DNA from: Paenibacillus sp. V4I3
Lineage (GTDB): Bacteria; Bacillota; Bacilli; Paenibacillales; NBRC-103111
Assembly (NCBI RefSeq): GCF_030817215.1
Contig: NZ_JAUSZA010000001.1
Location: 6,298,501 to 6,362,500, forward strand
Reading direction: 5' to 3'
DNA: 64,000 nucleotides
Translations under genes and position numbers: made by a program
Shown here: one piece after another, positions 43,347 through 51,097 of the stretch
How the letters are laid out: every line of letters starts with the position of its first letter
Position numbering within the stretch: position 1 is the stretch's first letter
The notes under the pieces: generated by a model
Databases searched by the model: none
What the model was told of the DNA's origin: nothing
What the model saw: the letters and a program-made list of their open reading frames with translations, nothing else

Positions 43347-43877
43347 TCATTCCTCCTGATTAGTTATAAACTTCGATCTCATAAATTCTGGCGTACCGTC
43401 AAATCCTGACTGCGTCCCCTGTGTAATATACAGTCTGACGTATCTTCCGGTTGCATTCACATTGCGATCCGTAGAGTTCGCTGTATTCCCAGTCACCGTA
43501 TCGGCATATGTAAAGTTAGTGCCGTCATTACTCACCTGCAATTTGTAATCCTTGGTATTGAAATTGACGGATTCTCCATTAACAGCGGCGTGCTTGACGA
43601 CCCAACGGCTTATGTTAGTCACAAGCCAGGGTCCATCTTTAACCAATTCGGGGATGTCGCCATAACCGACTTGTGTTCCTTCCGTTATATACAGTCTAAC
43701 ATATCTGGCGTTCGTATTGATGCTGCGATCTGTAAAATTTGTCGAATTTCCTATTACCGTGTCGACATCCGTGAAACTAGTGCCGTCGTTGCTTACCTGC
43801 AGTTTAAAATCACGTGTATTATAAATCGCTGATTCTAAACCATGGACTTCGAAATCGACAATTACTTTATTAAATGT
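43347..43877 (-). pseudogene. beheaded protein with two discoidin (F5/8 type C, CBM32-like) modules
   Basis: A 177-codon minus-strand frame begins just after a TAG at 43878-43880 and has no ATG start in frame. It holds two tandem copies of a discoidin-like half module. The first is SAIYNTRDFKLQVSNDG through ARYVRLYITEGTQ; the second is FNTKDYKLQVSNDG through GRYVRLYITQGTQ, with a joining WVVKHAAVNGES segment. These modules bind cell-wall or plant polysaccharide at the end of large secreted enzymes. The N-terminal part has been lost. A TTG at 43646 could start only the second module. Confidence 0.75.
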
Positions 43878-44300
43878 CTACTGGGGATCACATAGTACAG
43901 ATTCCTTTATCAGAGCTCTTATGTAAATCCATCCAAGCCATGTCCGCCCCTCGAAATGAGGCTGTCCCAAAAGTAAATAAATTAACTTAGTGGCACAGAA
44001 AACAAAAAAAAATGAGGCGGCAAGTTATTGCCTTCTCATTTTTTTGTTTTCTGTCGATTGCAAAGGAAAGTCACCTGACTCTAGTTAGCGGAACGTCGCT
44101 ATTTCGGGAAATCTGTGCTTGAAATCGAATGAGAGGAACGTGCGTGCGCTATTTGATCAAAGAAACGATCCAGAGGAAAAAAAACGGCCAAAAAAGGCAT
44201 TGTCGTTTCTCTTCAACATGATTTCGGGTGTTTTCGTCCAAATAACGGATCGACGTTCCCTCGATAACTTCTGGTTATCATAGCAAAAACGCTTCCAAAA
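43878..44300. repeat. repeat-rich gap: dispersed repeat copy B and related sequence
   Basis: Begins with a fragment GGCTGTCCCAAAAGTAAATA (43960-43979) shared with terminators at 52489 and 63572. Next is a long hairpin element (43995-44080) matching 26251-26333 in reverse orientation. Then follow GTTAGCGGAACG and the 20-base GTGTTTTCGTCCAAATAACG (44228-44247), both shared with 52620-52780. No coding frame is credible here. Confidence 0.75.
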
Positions 44301-44496
44301 CCCGTTTTTTTCTAGAGATTATTAAACAGGATCCTTTTTATTTACAGCAGCTGATTCAAGTGCATTTGGGCTGCGCTAAGCTGTAGTATTCCCCGAATTT
44401 ATAGCACCATACTTTGTTTTACCTGCCTAACCACTTCGTATATGAGTAGTACCTTTGAAGCAGGACAAAATAAGCTTTAACTTATTCGCTCCGAAG

Positions 44497-44555
44497 GGTA
44501 CTTCTAAGTACCTATATACCTTAAAAGTCCCTATAGTACTTAAAAGTACGTACTT
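44497..44555. promoter_or_regulatory. cluster of GTACTT operator palindromes
   Basis: GGTACTT-CT-AAGTACC (44497-44512) and GTACTT-AA-AAGTAC (44536-44549) share the same half-sites and spacing. A third, AAGTACGTACTT (44544-44555), overlaps. They lie immediately upstream of the MFS promoter. The pattern resembles sites of HxlR- or MarR-like repressors; no such gene is adjacent. Confidence 0.65.
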
Positions 44556-44614
44556 ATCAAAAACATCTGAATGGTTTTATAATAGCACTTGTGAAGCGTA
44601 AGTAAAGCTTACTT
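44554..44614 (+). promoter_or_regulatory. promoter of the MFS-LLM-aldo/keto reductase unit
   Basis: TTATCA (44554-44559), 18 bases, perfect TATAAT (44578-44583). Another inverted repeat, AAGTAA-AGC-TTACTT (44600-44614), sits just past the expected start point and may be a further operator half. Confidence 0.6.
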
Positions 44615-44647
44615 CCGTTCAAAATACATGTAATTAGGAGGCATAAT

Positions 44648-45859
44648 ATGAACCAGTCCTTATCACAATCTCCAGCACAACATAAAGTGAAGCAAGATAC
44701 AGGAACATGGGCACTTCTTGCCCTTGCAATTAGCGCATTTGGTATCGGAACAACAGAATTTGTTCCAGTAGGACTGCTCGCGTCCATCGCGAATGATTTA
44801 AATATTGGCATTACGCTAGCTGGCCTTCTTATTTCTGGTTATGCAATTGGCGTCGCGGTCGGAGCCCCGATCCTTACCGCGCTTACTAATCGGATGAGCC
44901 GGAAAACTTTGCTCATGTCGCTGATGGTTGTTTTCATCATCGGTAACGCTGTCGCGGCACTTTCACCGTCATTTGAAATATTGCTTATTGCACGTTTCAT
45001 CACAGCATTTTCTCATGGTGTCTTTTTCTCCATTGGAGCGACCATTGCTGTTCAGCTCGTATCTCCAGAGAAAAAGGGCAGTGCCATTGCTCTCATGTTC
45101 ACTGGTCTTACCATCGCCATTGTTACCGGCGTTCCTTTGGGGACGTTTATCGGGCAAGCCTTCGGCTGGAGAGCGACTTTCTGGGGCGTTGCCTTACTGG
45201 GTGTAATTGCGATCATTTCCAGCGCCGCACTCATCCCTAAGAATCTTAAGCAATCACCACCTGCTAAATTTTCAGATATGTTCCGTCTGCTCACTAATGG
45301 CCGTTTGGTCCTGGGCTTTCTTATCACGGCATTCGGTTATGGAGGGACGTTTGTTGCTTTCACTTATTTAACTCCACTCCTGCACGATGTGACTGGCATA
45401 AGTTCTGGCATGATTAACTTTATCTTGATCATTTATGGCGTGGCTGTTGCATTCGGTAACTCCGTTGGTGGTAAATTAGCCAATAACAACCCTTTACGCG
45501 CACTGTTTTGGATGTTTATTATGCAAGCAGCCGTTCTAATCCTTTTAACATTCCTTGCTCCATTTAAAGTGGCTGGCGTGATTGGTGTTATCTTAATGGG
45601 CTTGCTTGCTTTCATGAATGTGCCTGGTCTTCAATTATATGTCGTCCAACTTGCTGAAAAGTATGTACCTTCAGCGGTCGATGTTGCATCAGCGATCAAT
45701 ATTGCAGCATTCAACGTCGGTATTGCTATTGGCTCGATCGTCGGTGGGGTTGTTATCGACTCCATGGGACTTGTTCATACCCCATGGGTTGGTGCTTTAA
45801 TGGTTCTCGTTGCCATCCTACTCACTGGCATTTCTGCTAAGCTGGAACGGAAATCATAA
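44648..45859 (+). CDS. MFS efflux transporter, DHA1 family (AraJ/YdhL-like)
   Basis: 403-residue, 12-helix major facilitator. ISAFGIGTTEFVPVGLLASIANDL in the first loop, the motif A region LTNRMSRKTLLM after helix 2, and TGVPLGTFIGQAFGWR (motif C, antiporter type) point to drug/sugar/purine efflux pumps of the AraJ-YdhL group. AGGAGG lies 6 bases before the ATG. It is followed at 15 bases by a broken monooxygenase and then an aldo/keto reductase. Together with the palindromes upstream this looks like an inducible detoxification unit. Confidence 0.9.
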   Translation: MNQSLSQSPAQHKVKQDTGTWALLALAISAFGIGTTEFVPVGLLASIANDLNIGITLAGLLISGYAIGVAVGAPILTALTNRMSRKTLLMSLMVVFIIGNAVAALSPSFEILLIARFITAFSHGVFFSIGATIAVQLVSPEKKGSAIALMFTGLTIAIVTGVPLGTFIGQAFGWRATFWGVALLGVIAIISSAALIPKNLKQSPPAKFSDMFRLLTNGRLVLGFLITAFGYGGTFVAFTYLTPLLHDVTGISSGMINFILIIYGVAVAFGNSVGGKLANNNPLRALFWMFIMQAAVLILLTFLAPFKVAGVIGVILMGLLAFMNVPGLQLYVVQLAEKYVPSAVDVASAINIAAFNVGIAIGSIVGGVVIDSMGLVHTPWVGALMVLVAILLTGISAKLERKS

Positions 45860-45873
45860 TAGGAGGCATTTAT

Positions 45874-46357
45874 ATGTTTGAGCATTATCAAACAAATTGA
45901 CTCCAGCTATGGTCATATCGAGCAAGCGACATTCGTGCCAAAACTGGAGAATAGAATTCCTACAATGGTCACAGGTTTTGCACAGCAAGAGCTCGATTGG
46001 CTTGGACAGAACGGCGATGGATGGATGTACTATCCACAAGGACCTATGCGGCAGCTAGAAGCCATAACGGCATGGCGAGAGTCTGCTGCCCGCCAAAACC
46101 ATACGGTGTTTCGTTCATTCTCTATGCCTATACATCTCGATTTAGCAGAAGATCCAGATGAACAAGCAACACCAATACGGCTTGGTTTTCGAATAGGAAG
46201 AAATAAACTAATCGATTTGATTGATGTTTACAAAACTATTGGTGTTAATCATCTCTTTTTCGCTCTCTTTGACAGCCATCGACCAGCTGACGAGGTCATA
46301 CATGAACTTGGAGAATACGTGCTGCCGCACTTCCCACCGCATCCAAAAAGTCTTTGA
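45874..46357 (+). pseudogene. luciferase-like monooxygenase, internally deleted
   Basis: After an AGGAGG site the original ATG (45874) encodes only MFEHYQTN before a stop. In another frame, from TTG 45878, 159 codons match the C-terminal half of LLM-class flavin-dependent oxidoreductases (RIPTMVTGFAQQELDWLGQN, GDGWMYYPQG, GVNHLFFALFDSHRPADEV). Family members are about 320-330 residues, so the central barrel with the flavin site is missing. A deletion joining the two ends out of frame explains this. A TTG-started C-terminal protein could be made but would lack the active site. Confidence 0.8.
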
Positions 46358-46430
46358 AATCATAGGTCTAATCAATAAAACAGAAACCCGGTGGACATTG
46401 TTTTCACCCCAACATTAGGAGGATAATCAA

Positions 46431-47270
46431 ATGAAACACTTACAAGATACAATTCAATTAAGCCATGGTAAAGCTTTTCCTTGGCTAGGTCTAGGCGTCT
46501 TCCAGGTAGAGGATGGCGATACCGTCATTGCAGCCGTTGAAGAAGCCATTGTTGTTGGCTACCGACATATCGATACTGCAGCTATTTATCAGAACGAAGA
46601 AGGCGTTGGAGAAGGTATTCGACGTGGCTTGAAACGCACCGGTCTTCAACGTGAAGACTTGTTTATCACCTCGAAATTATGGAATGCAGACCAAGGCTAC
46701 GATAGCGCAATAGCAGCTTATGAGAACAGCTTAAAGAATCTAGGATTAGATTCCCTTGATTTATACCTTATTCACTGGCCGGTTGAAAATAAATATCTGG
46801 AAAGCTGGAAAGCGCTCGAGTTTCTGTATCACGAAGGGCGTGTCGGGGCTATTGGGGTTAGTAACTTTAACATCCACCACCTTGAAAATCTGCTTAAACA
46901 AGCAACTATGAAGCCGGCTATTAATCAAGTGGAGCGCCATCCGCGACTCGTTCAGAATGAACTTAAAGCTTTTTTAGATAACAACGGGATTCAAGCCGTC
47001 GCTTGGGCACCTCTGATGCAGGGAGAGATTTTGCATGAACCCGTCATCCAAGCCATCGCAGACCGCGCGGGAAAATCAGTTGCCCAAATCGTACTGCGTT
47101 GGCAGCTGCAAAGCGGGTGGGCAACGATTCCAAAATCCATTCAAGCTAAACGCATTCAGTCCAATGCAGAAATTTTTGATTTCTCATTAAATGATACCGA
47201 TATGGCAGCTATTTCTGGCCTTGATCAGCATCGCCGTGTGGGTCCAGACCCTGATAATTTTGATTTTTAA
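46431..47270 (+). CDS. aldo/keto reductase
   Basis: 279-residue NADPH-dependent TIM-barrel reductase of aldehydes and ketones. Catalytic residues are in YRHIDTAAIYQNEEGVG (Asp and Tyr), TSKLWNADQG (Lys) and LYLIHWPVENKY (His). The cofactor end is IPKSIQAKRIQSNAEIFDF. AGGAGG precedes the start. It is third in the MFS unit and most like the YvgN/glyoxal-reductase group of Bacillota, which fits a stress or detoxification role. Confidence 0.94.
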   Translation: MKHLQDTIQLSHGKAFPWLGLGVFQVEDGDTVIAAVEEAIVVGYRHIDTAAIYQNEEGVGEGIRRGLKRTGLQREDLFITSKLWNADQGYDSAIAAYENSLKNLGLDSLDLYLIHWPVENKYLESWKALEFLYHEGRVGAIGVSNFNIHHLENLLKQATMKPAINQVERHPRLVQNELKAFLDNNGIQAVAWAPLMQGEILHEPVIQAIADRAGKSVAQIVLRWQLQSGWATIPKSIQAKRIQSNAEIFDFSLNDTDMAAISGLDQHRRVGPDPDNFDF

Positions 47271-47305
47271 GTTTAAATTGAATAAGATTTTATATTAGAT
47301 TTAAC

Positions 47306-47345
47306 AAGCACCCGGATATTATTGATATTCGGGTGTTTCATTTTC
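47306..47345 (+). terminator. terminator after aldo/keto reductase
   Basis: CACCCGGATAT and ATATTCGGGTG form a stem with a short loop, followed by TTTCATTTT on the plus strand. Confidence 0.85.
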
Positions 47346-47380
47346 TTAATTACTTTGACCCGAGAGTTAGATCAATAAAT

Positions 47381-48253
47381 TCACATATATCCTTTAAGAG
47401 CTTCTATCATCATTCTTAATTTTGGCATTGCTGAATTTTTGATTTTATAGGCAAAATATAAATCATTAGTTACTTTATATGGTTCACAAATTATTTTCAC
47501 TTTGTTTTCACGCAAGGAGTTCGCCAGCATATACGTTGGCAATAAACTAATTCCAGCCCCATGCTCGATAGCTGACAAAATAATATGCAAATCAGGCAAT
47601 ACGTGTTCTGGTTTCATTTGAGGACGTTTTTGAAAGTTCTCTCTCCAAAATCTTCGGATAATGGGCAATTCTAGACCGTAACTAAGCCATGTTTGTGAAC
47701 ACAGCCAAGCTTCTAGCTGCTTCGAGTCATTGAAATCAGGTTCCTCTTAATCAAAGGGTGCAACTACAACAAACTCTTCTTCTACATAATGCAGATATTC
47801 TATACCAGGTGTTGAAAACTTTTGTGAGGTCACGATGATGTCGACCTTGTCTTCCGTTAATAGGTCTAAAATATACGCTGCAAGCCCGTAATAGGCAATT
47901 ACACGCATATTAAAGTTACGGAGGTATGGAGCCATTCTTTCTCTAAAAAACTCTTGCGCTGTGCCGATTTTTACAACCGGAAACGTAGGCGATGAGACGG
48001 CTTTGAAACTTAACGTTGTCTCCTCAAGTGACTCAATAAGAGGTGCCAATTGTGTATAAAGTTCTTTGCCGCGTTCAGTCGGAACCATTTTCCTCGCAGT
48101 CCTTGTAAACAAAGGTTCACCAACCTCAGCTTCTAATGAAGCCAGATGTTGACTCATGGCAGGTTGTGTCATAATCCGCGTTTTTGCTGCTTCCGATACG
48201 GAACTATGTTTGTAAATAGTGATAAAACTTCGATACCATTCAAAATTCGCCAT
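47381..48253 (-). pseudogene. LysR-family regulator broken by a nonsense codon
   Basis: N-terminal 168 codons carry the LysR helix-turn-helix (SFITIYKHSSVSEAAKTR, TQPAMSQHLASLEAEVG) and the first sensor half up to FVVVAPFD, where TAA stands at 47747-47749. The same frame then continues without any shift (EEPDFNDSKQLEAWL to the family C-terminus KLRMMIEALKGYM at 47381). One substitution explains the break. ATG 48253 is preceded by GAGGGG; the frame is open to 48274. A truncated protein with an intact DNA-binding domain could still be made. It may have regulated the neighbouring redox genes. Confidence 0.88.
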
Positions 48254-48383
48254 GAACAAGATCCCCTCATACAATACTTTCTCTTTACCCTCTATTATAT
48301 ATCCACTTCGTTCTGTTTTTCCTGTTTTCTTATTCTGTCAATGACAGACGGATTAACAAACTATAGTGTGATCGACAAGTTTA

Positions 48384-48429
48384 AGGGAGTGCCCACTTAA
48401 AGTCCGAGAACTTTAAGTGGGCACTCCCT
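48384..48429. repeat. 46-bp perfect inverted repeat
   Basis: Two 20-base arms starting AGGGAGTGCCCACTTAAAGT, perfectly complementary around CCGAGA. No T-run follows on either strand, so ordinary termination is uncertain. The rest of this roughly 300-base gap holds only a 20-codon protein-like scrap ending at 48466 on the minus strand, which I cannot identify. Confidence 0.8.
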
Positions 48430-48554
48430 CATCTCGCAAACGCTTTCCTTCCAGAGTTCTCTAGCTTAAAGATACCCTACAACTGACTCAGCAATTGCTG
48501 GCTTCTCTAGCATTGAAAGGTATTCATTGGTACTCCTCCATTTGTTTTTTTATA

Positions 48555-49358
48555 TTATAAGATACTTTGGATAATCCCACCCTCTACTCTTTGAGCTGCA
48601 CCGTTGATGGCTGATGCTTTATCGGATGCAATGAATACAACCGTATCAGCTACTTCCTCAACTGTAGCGAAACGTTGTATCAGAGAAGTCGGTTGGTCTT
48701 TTTTAAAGTATTCTTCTATAAATGTATCCAAGTCTTTTCCGTTCTCTTTAGCAAGGTCTGTAATGAATGTTCCGAACCCTTCTGTCCATGTAGGTCCAGG
48801 AAGAACTGAATTGACAGTTACATTTGTTCCTTTTGCCACTTCTGCTAAACCTCTTGATAACGTAATGAGAGCTGTTTTAGATACACCATAAGGAATGAGT
48901 TCCGGATATGGTTTGATTCCGGCTTCACTTGCAATGTTAATGATTCGTCCTGCATTGCGTTCCATCATTTTTGGTAGAAATGCTCTAGATAGTCGAACGG
49001 CGCTCATTACATTGATTTGATAGTACTCGAGCCATTCTTCATCCGTCACATCAGCAAAAGGTCTTACGGTAAAAACGCCTGTGTTATTGATCAATACTTC
49101 TAAATTACCGATTTCGTTCACTTTGTTAATTAGTTCATCACTTTCTGCCTTAACAGCAACGTTTGCTCTAATTCCATAAACGGTTCCTAATACAGAAAGT
49201 TCTTTAACCGTTGTTTCTACATTTTCCTCAGATCGACCATTAATAATAACTTTAGCTCCTTCTTTCAAAAAACTAATGGCTATTGCTTTACCAATTCCAG
49301 CAGTAGATCCTGTAATGAGGACTAATTTATTTTTTAAGTTTAATTCCATTTCAACCAT
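48555..49358 (-). CDS. short-chain dehydrogenase/reductase (SDR)
   Basis: 267-residue Rossmann-fold oxidoreductase. Cofactor motif is TGSTAGIGKAIA, then LINNTGVF (NAG-type motif), catalytic Ser in IINIASEAGI and Tyr/Lys in YGVSKTAL, with PGPTWTEGF after it. All catalytic residues are present. Two possible starts (49358 and the ATG three codons later) cannot be separated. It follows the DJ-1/PfpI gene by about 54 bases on the same strand and may share its transcript. Substrate unknown. Confidence 0.92.
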   Translation of the reverse strand: MVEMELNLKNKLVLITGSTAGIGKAIAISFLKEGAKVIINGRSEENVETTVKELSVLGTVYGIRANVAVKAESDELINKVNEIGNLEVLINNTGVFTVRPFADVTDEEWLEYYQINVMSAVRLSRAFLPKMMERNAGRIINIASEAGIKPYPELIPYGVSKTALITLSRGLAEVAKGTNVTVNSVLPGPTWTEGFGTFITDLAKENGKDLDTFIEEYFKKDQPTSLIQRFATVEEVADTVVFIASDKASAINGAAQRVEGGIIQSIL

Positions 49359-49412
49359 CTCACTTTCAAAATATTGTACTGACTAATATAAAATTTATAA
49401 TGGACAATTGCG

Positions 49413-50072
49413 TTATTTCAATTTGGCAATAACTTCTGTCGTCACACTAAGTGTTGATTGCGGATTTTGACCTGTAATTAAATTTCCGTCAACTTCATAA
49501 TGATCGCTCCAATCAGGTGCGGCAACAAAGATCGGGCCCGCCTGACGAAGCCTGGACTCTAATAGGAAAGGCATAACTCGATCCAAACCAGCCGCTTTTT
49601 CTTCCGTATCTGTAAAGGCTGTAATTCGTTTACCTTCCACTAAATATTTTCCATTTGATAACTTTGCATTAACTAAACCTGCTGGTCCATGACATACCGC
49701 AGCTACAATTTTTCCGGCCTCATAAAATTCTCTGAGTAAGGATTGAAGCTTTTCGTTATCCGGTAGATCAAACATCGTTCCGTGACCGCCTGGCAAGAAA
49801 ATAACATCATAATCCGCAGCCTTAACCTCATCTAGTTTGATAGTATCCGCAAGAAATTGTTCAGTATCCAATATTTCTTGATGCAAATCAGCACTCAAAC
49901 TATTTTTATCGATAGGAGTTTTACCGCCTAATGGACTAGCTACTGTGATACTAAATCCTTGCTTTGAAAACTCAATATAAGGCTCAGCAAATTCCGAAAG
50001 CCAAAGTCCTGTAGACTTTTCACTGTTTATTTGATTGGCTGAAGTGACCACGATTAATATACTTTTTTTCAT
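49413..50072 (-). CDS. DJ-1/PfpI-family protein (Hsp31-like)
   Basis: 219-residue class I glutamine-amidotransferase-like protein. The nucleophile elbow AAVCHGPAGLVNA contains the conserved Cys and His, and DYDVIFLPGGHGTMFDLPDN supplies the preceding acidic region. TGLWLSEFAEPYIEFSKQG is typical of the Hsp31/YraA glyoxalase-III or chaperone group. Probably a carbonyl-stress protein, consistent with the adjacent SDR and aldo/keto reductase. AGGAG lies before the start. Confidence 0.9.
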   Translation of the reverse strand: MKKSILIVVTSANQINSEKSTGLWLSEFAEPYIEFSKQGFSITVASPLGGKTPIDKNSLSADLHQEILDTEQFLADTIKLDEVKAADYDVIFLPGGHGTMFDLPDNEKLQSLLREFYEAGKIVAAVCHGPAGLVNAKLSNGKYLVEGKRITAFTDTEEKAAGLDRVMPFLLESRLRQAGPIFVAAPDWSDHYEVDGNLITGQNPQSTLSVTTEVIAKLK

Positions 50073-50205
50073 TTTGTTTCCTCTCCTTTGTATCTGTTTT
50101 CTTGTTACAAGCCCTATTGTATCTTTAGATAATCTATAAATCCAATTAGATATTTGAGGTTAATCCATAAAAATATTTATATCAGAACCGTGCAATCAAA
50201 ACAAA

Positions 50206-50242
50206 ACAACCTGAGCCCAATTAATAACTTGGCTCAGGTTGT
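50206..50242 (-). terminator. terminator of the YheC/D-like gene
   Basis: CAACCTGAGCC and GGCTCAGGTTG pair over a 12-base loop; the minus strand continues TTGTTTTGTTTTG. Confidence 0.85.
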
Positions 50243-50247
50243 CGATT

Positions 50248-50904
50248 CTAATGAGGTTTTGTATTCACTTCAAAAATCCATACATTTCCCCGCTTGTCGA
50301 TACCGAAATCGTAACCGAGCATTCCAATGCCTGGATAGCGAGATTCAAGCAGCATCGTACATGTTCGGGCCACTCCGCACATCGTGTCAATTTTGGATTT
50401 GACTAGCGAAGCAGGGAAAGTCTGCCGCAGCGCATGAGCACCTTTAAGTAACGTGCCACCTCGGCAAAGGTTTGTGACGAACAGTCCTGGGCGCGCTAAT
50501 CGGCCGACAACGGCTCGGATGACCCAAGACCGACCTGCTTTTTTCAGTTTAACGCGATAATCTACGGGCCTACCTTCAATCGTAGCTAAGTCAATGCCCT
50601 GCTGCAGCATAAACAGGCGGTTTTTACGAATCCGGTTTAACGTGGAAAATAGCTCATTCCAAGTGCGAAATGTTCTTTTCGTCCCGGAGTCGTGCAGTAA
50701 ATAGCCGTTGCCCGTTTTTTGGATTTTTACTACACTGCTTCCCCCAGTTCCAATGATCGGCTTTGCCACAACAAATACATATTGTCGCAGCATGGCCTGC
50801 AGGTTCGAAGCGCTAAAGCGGCGCATGTCAGGAATATGCTTGGCAACGCCGGCATGCCCCAACAAAACGGAGAACTTCGACCATTTATTAGCAACCATAC
50901 GCAT
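50248..50904 (-). CDS. YheC/YheD-family ATP-grasp protein
   Basis: 218-residue ATP-grasp protein of the endospore-coat-associated YheC/YheD family. It shows FVVAKPIIGTGGSSVVKIQ (ATP-binding loop), MLQQGIDLATIEGRPVDYRVKLKKAG, LRQTFPASLVKSKID and the metal-binding end MLGYDFGIDKRGNVWIFEVN. It is shorter than YheC/D of Bacillus (over 350 residues) and corresponds to their C-terminal ATP-grasp part, a common Paenibacillus form. Its presence supports a spore-forming host. The ligated substrate is unknown. Confidence 0.88.
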   Translation of the reverse strand: MRMVANKWSKFSVLLGHAGVAKHIPDMRRFSASNLQAMLRQYVFVVAKPIIGTGGSSVVKIQKTGNGYLLHDSGTKRTFRTWNELFSTLNRIRKNRLFMLQQGIDLATIEGRPVDYRVKLKKAGRSWVIRAVVGRLARPGLFVTNLCRGGTLLKGAHALRQTFPASLVKSKIDTMCGVARTCTMLLESRYPGIGMLGYDFGIDKRGNVWIFEVNTKPH

Positions 50905-51097
50905 GAGGGATTCCTCCTTCCGTACAAGGCTTCCTCTATGCTAGAGTATTCCTCTTCCGTCAGAAGGGACAGGGACAATCAATTGAGTGATAACTTATTT
51001 TTTCACATTCTTCTTAAAATCCCAACCGCCCGTAATCGCATGCAATCCAACTTAAATAGGACTATAATCAATTAAAAAAGAGAAAGAGAGATATGAT

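Noticed and set aside
43990..44058. Ends of an insertion sequence in the repeat-rich gap
   Set aside because: The inverted repeat is a single hairpin with a short loop, no transposase remnant lies between any pair of arms, and no target duplication is visible.
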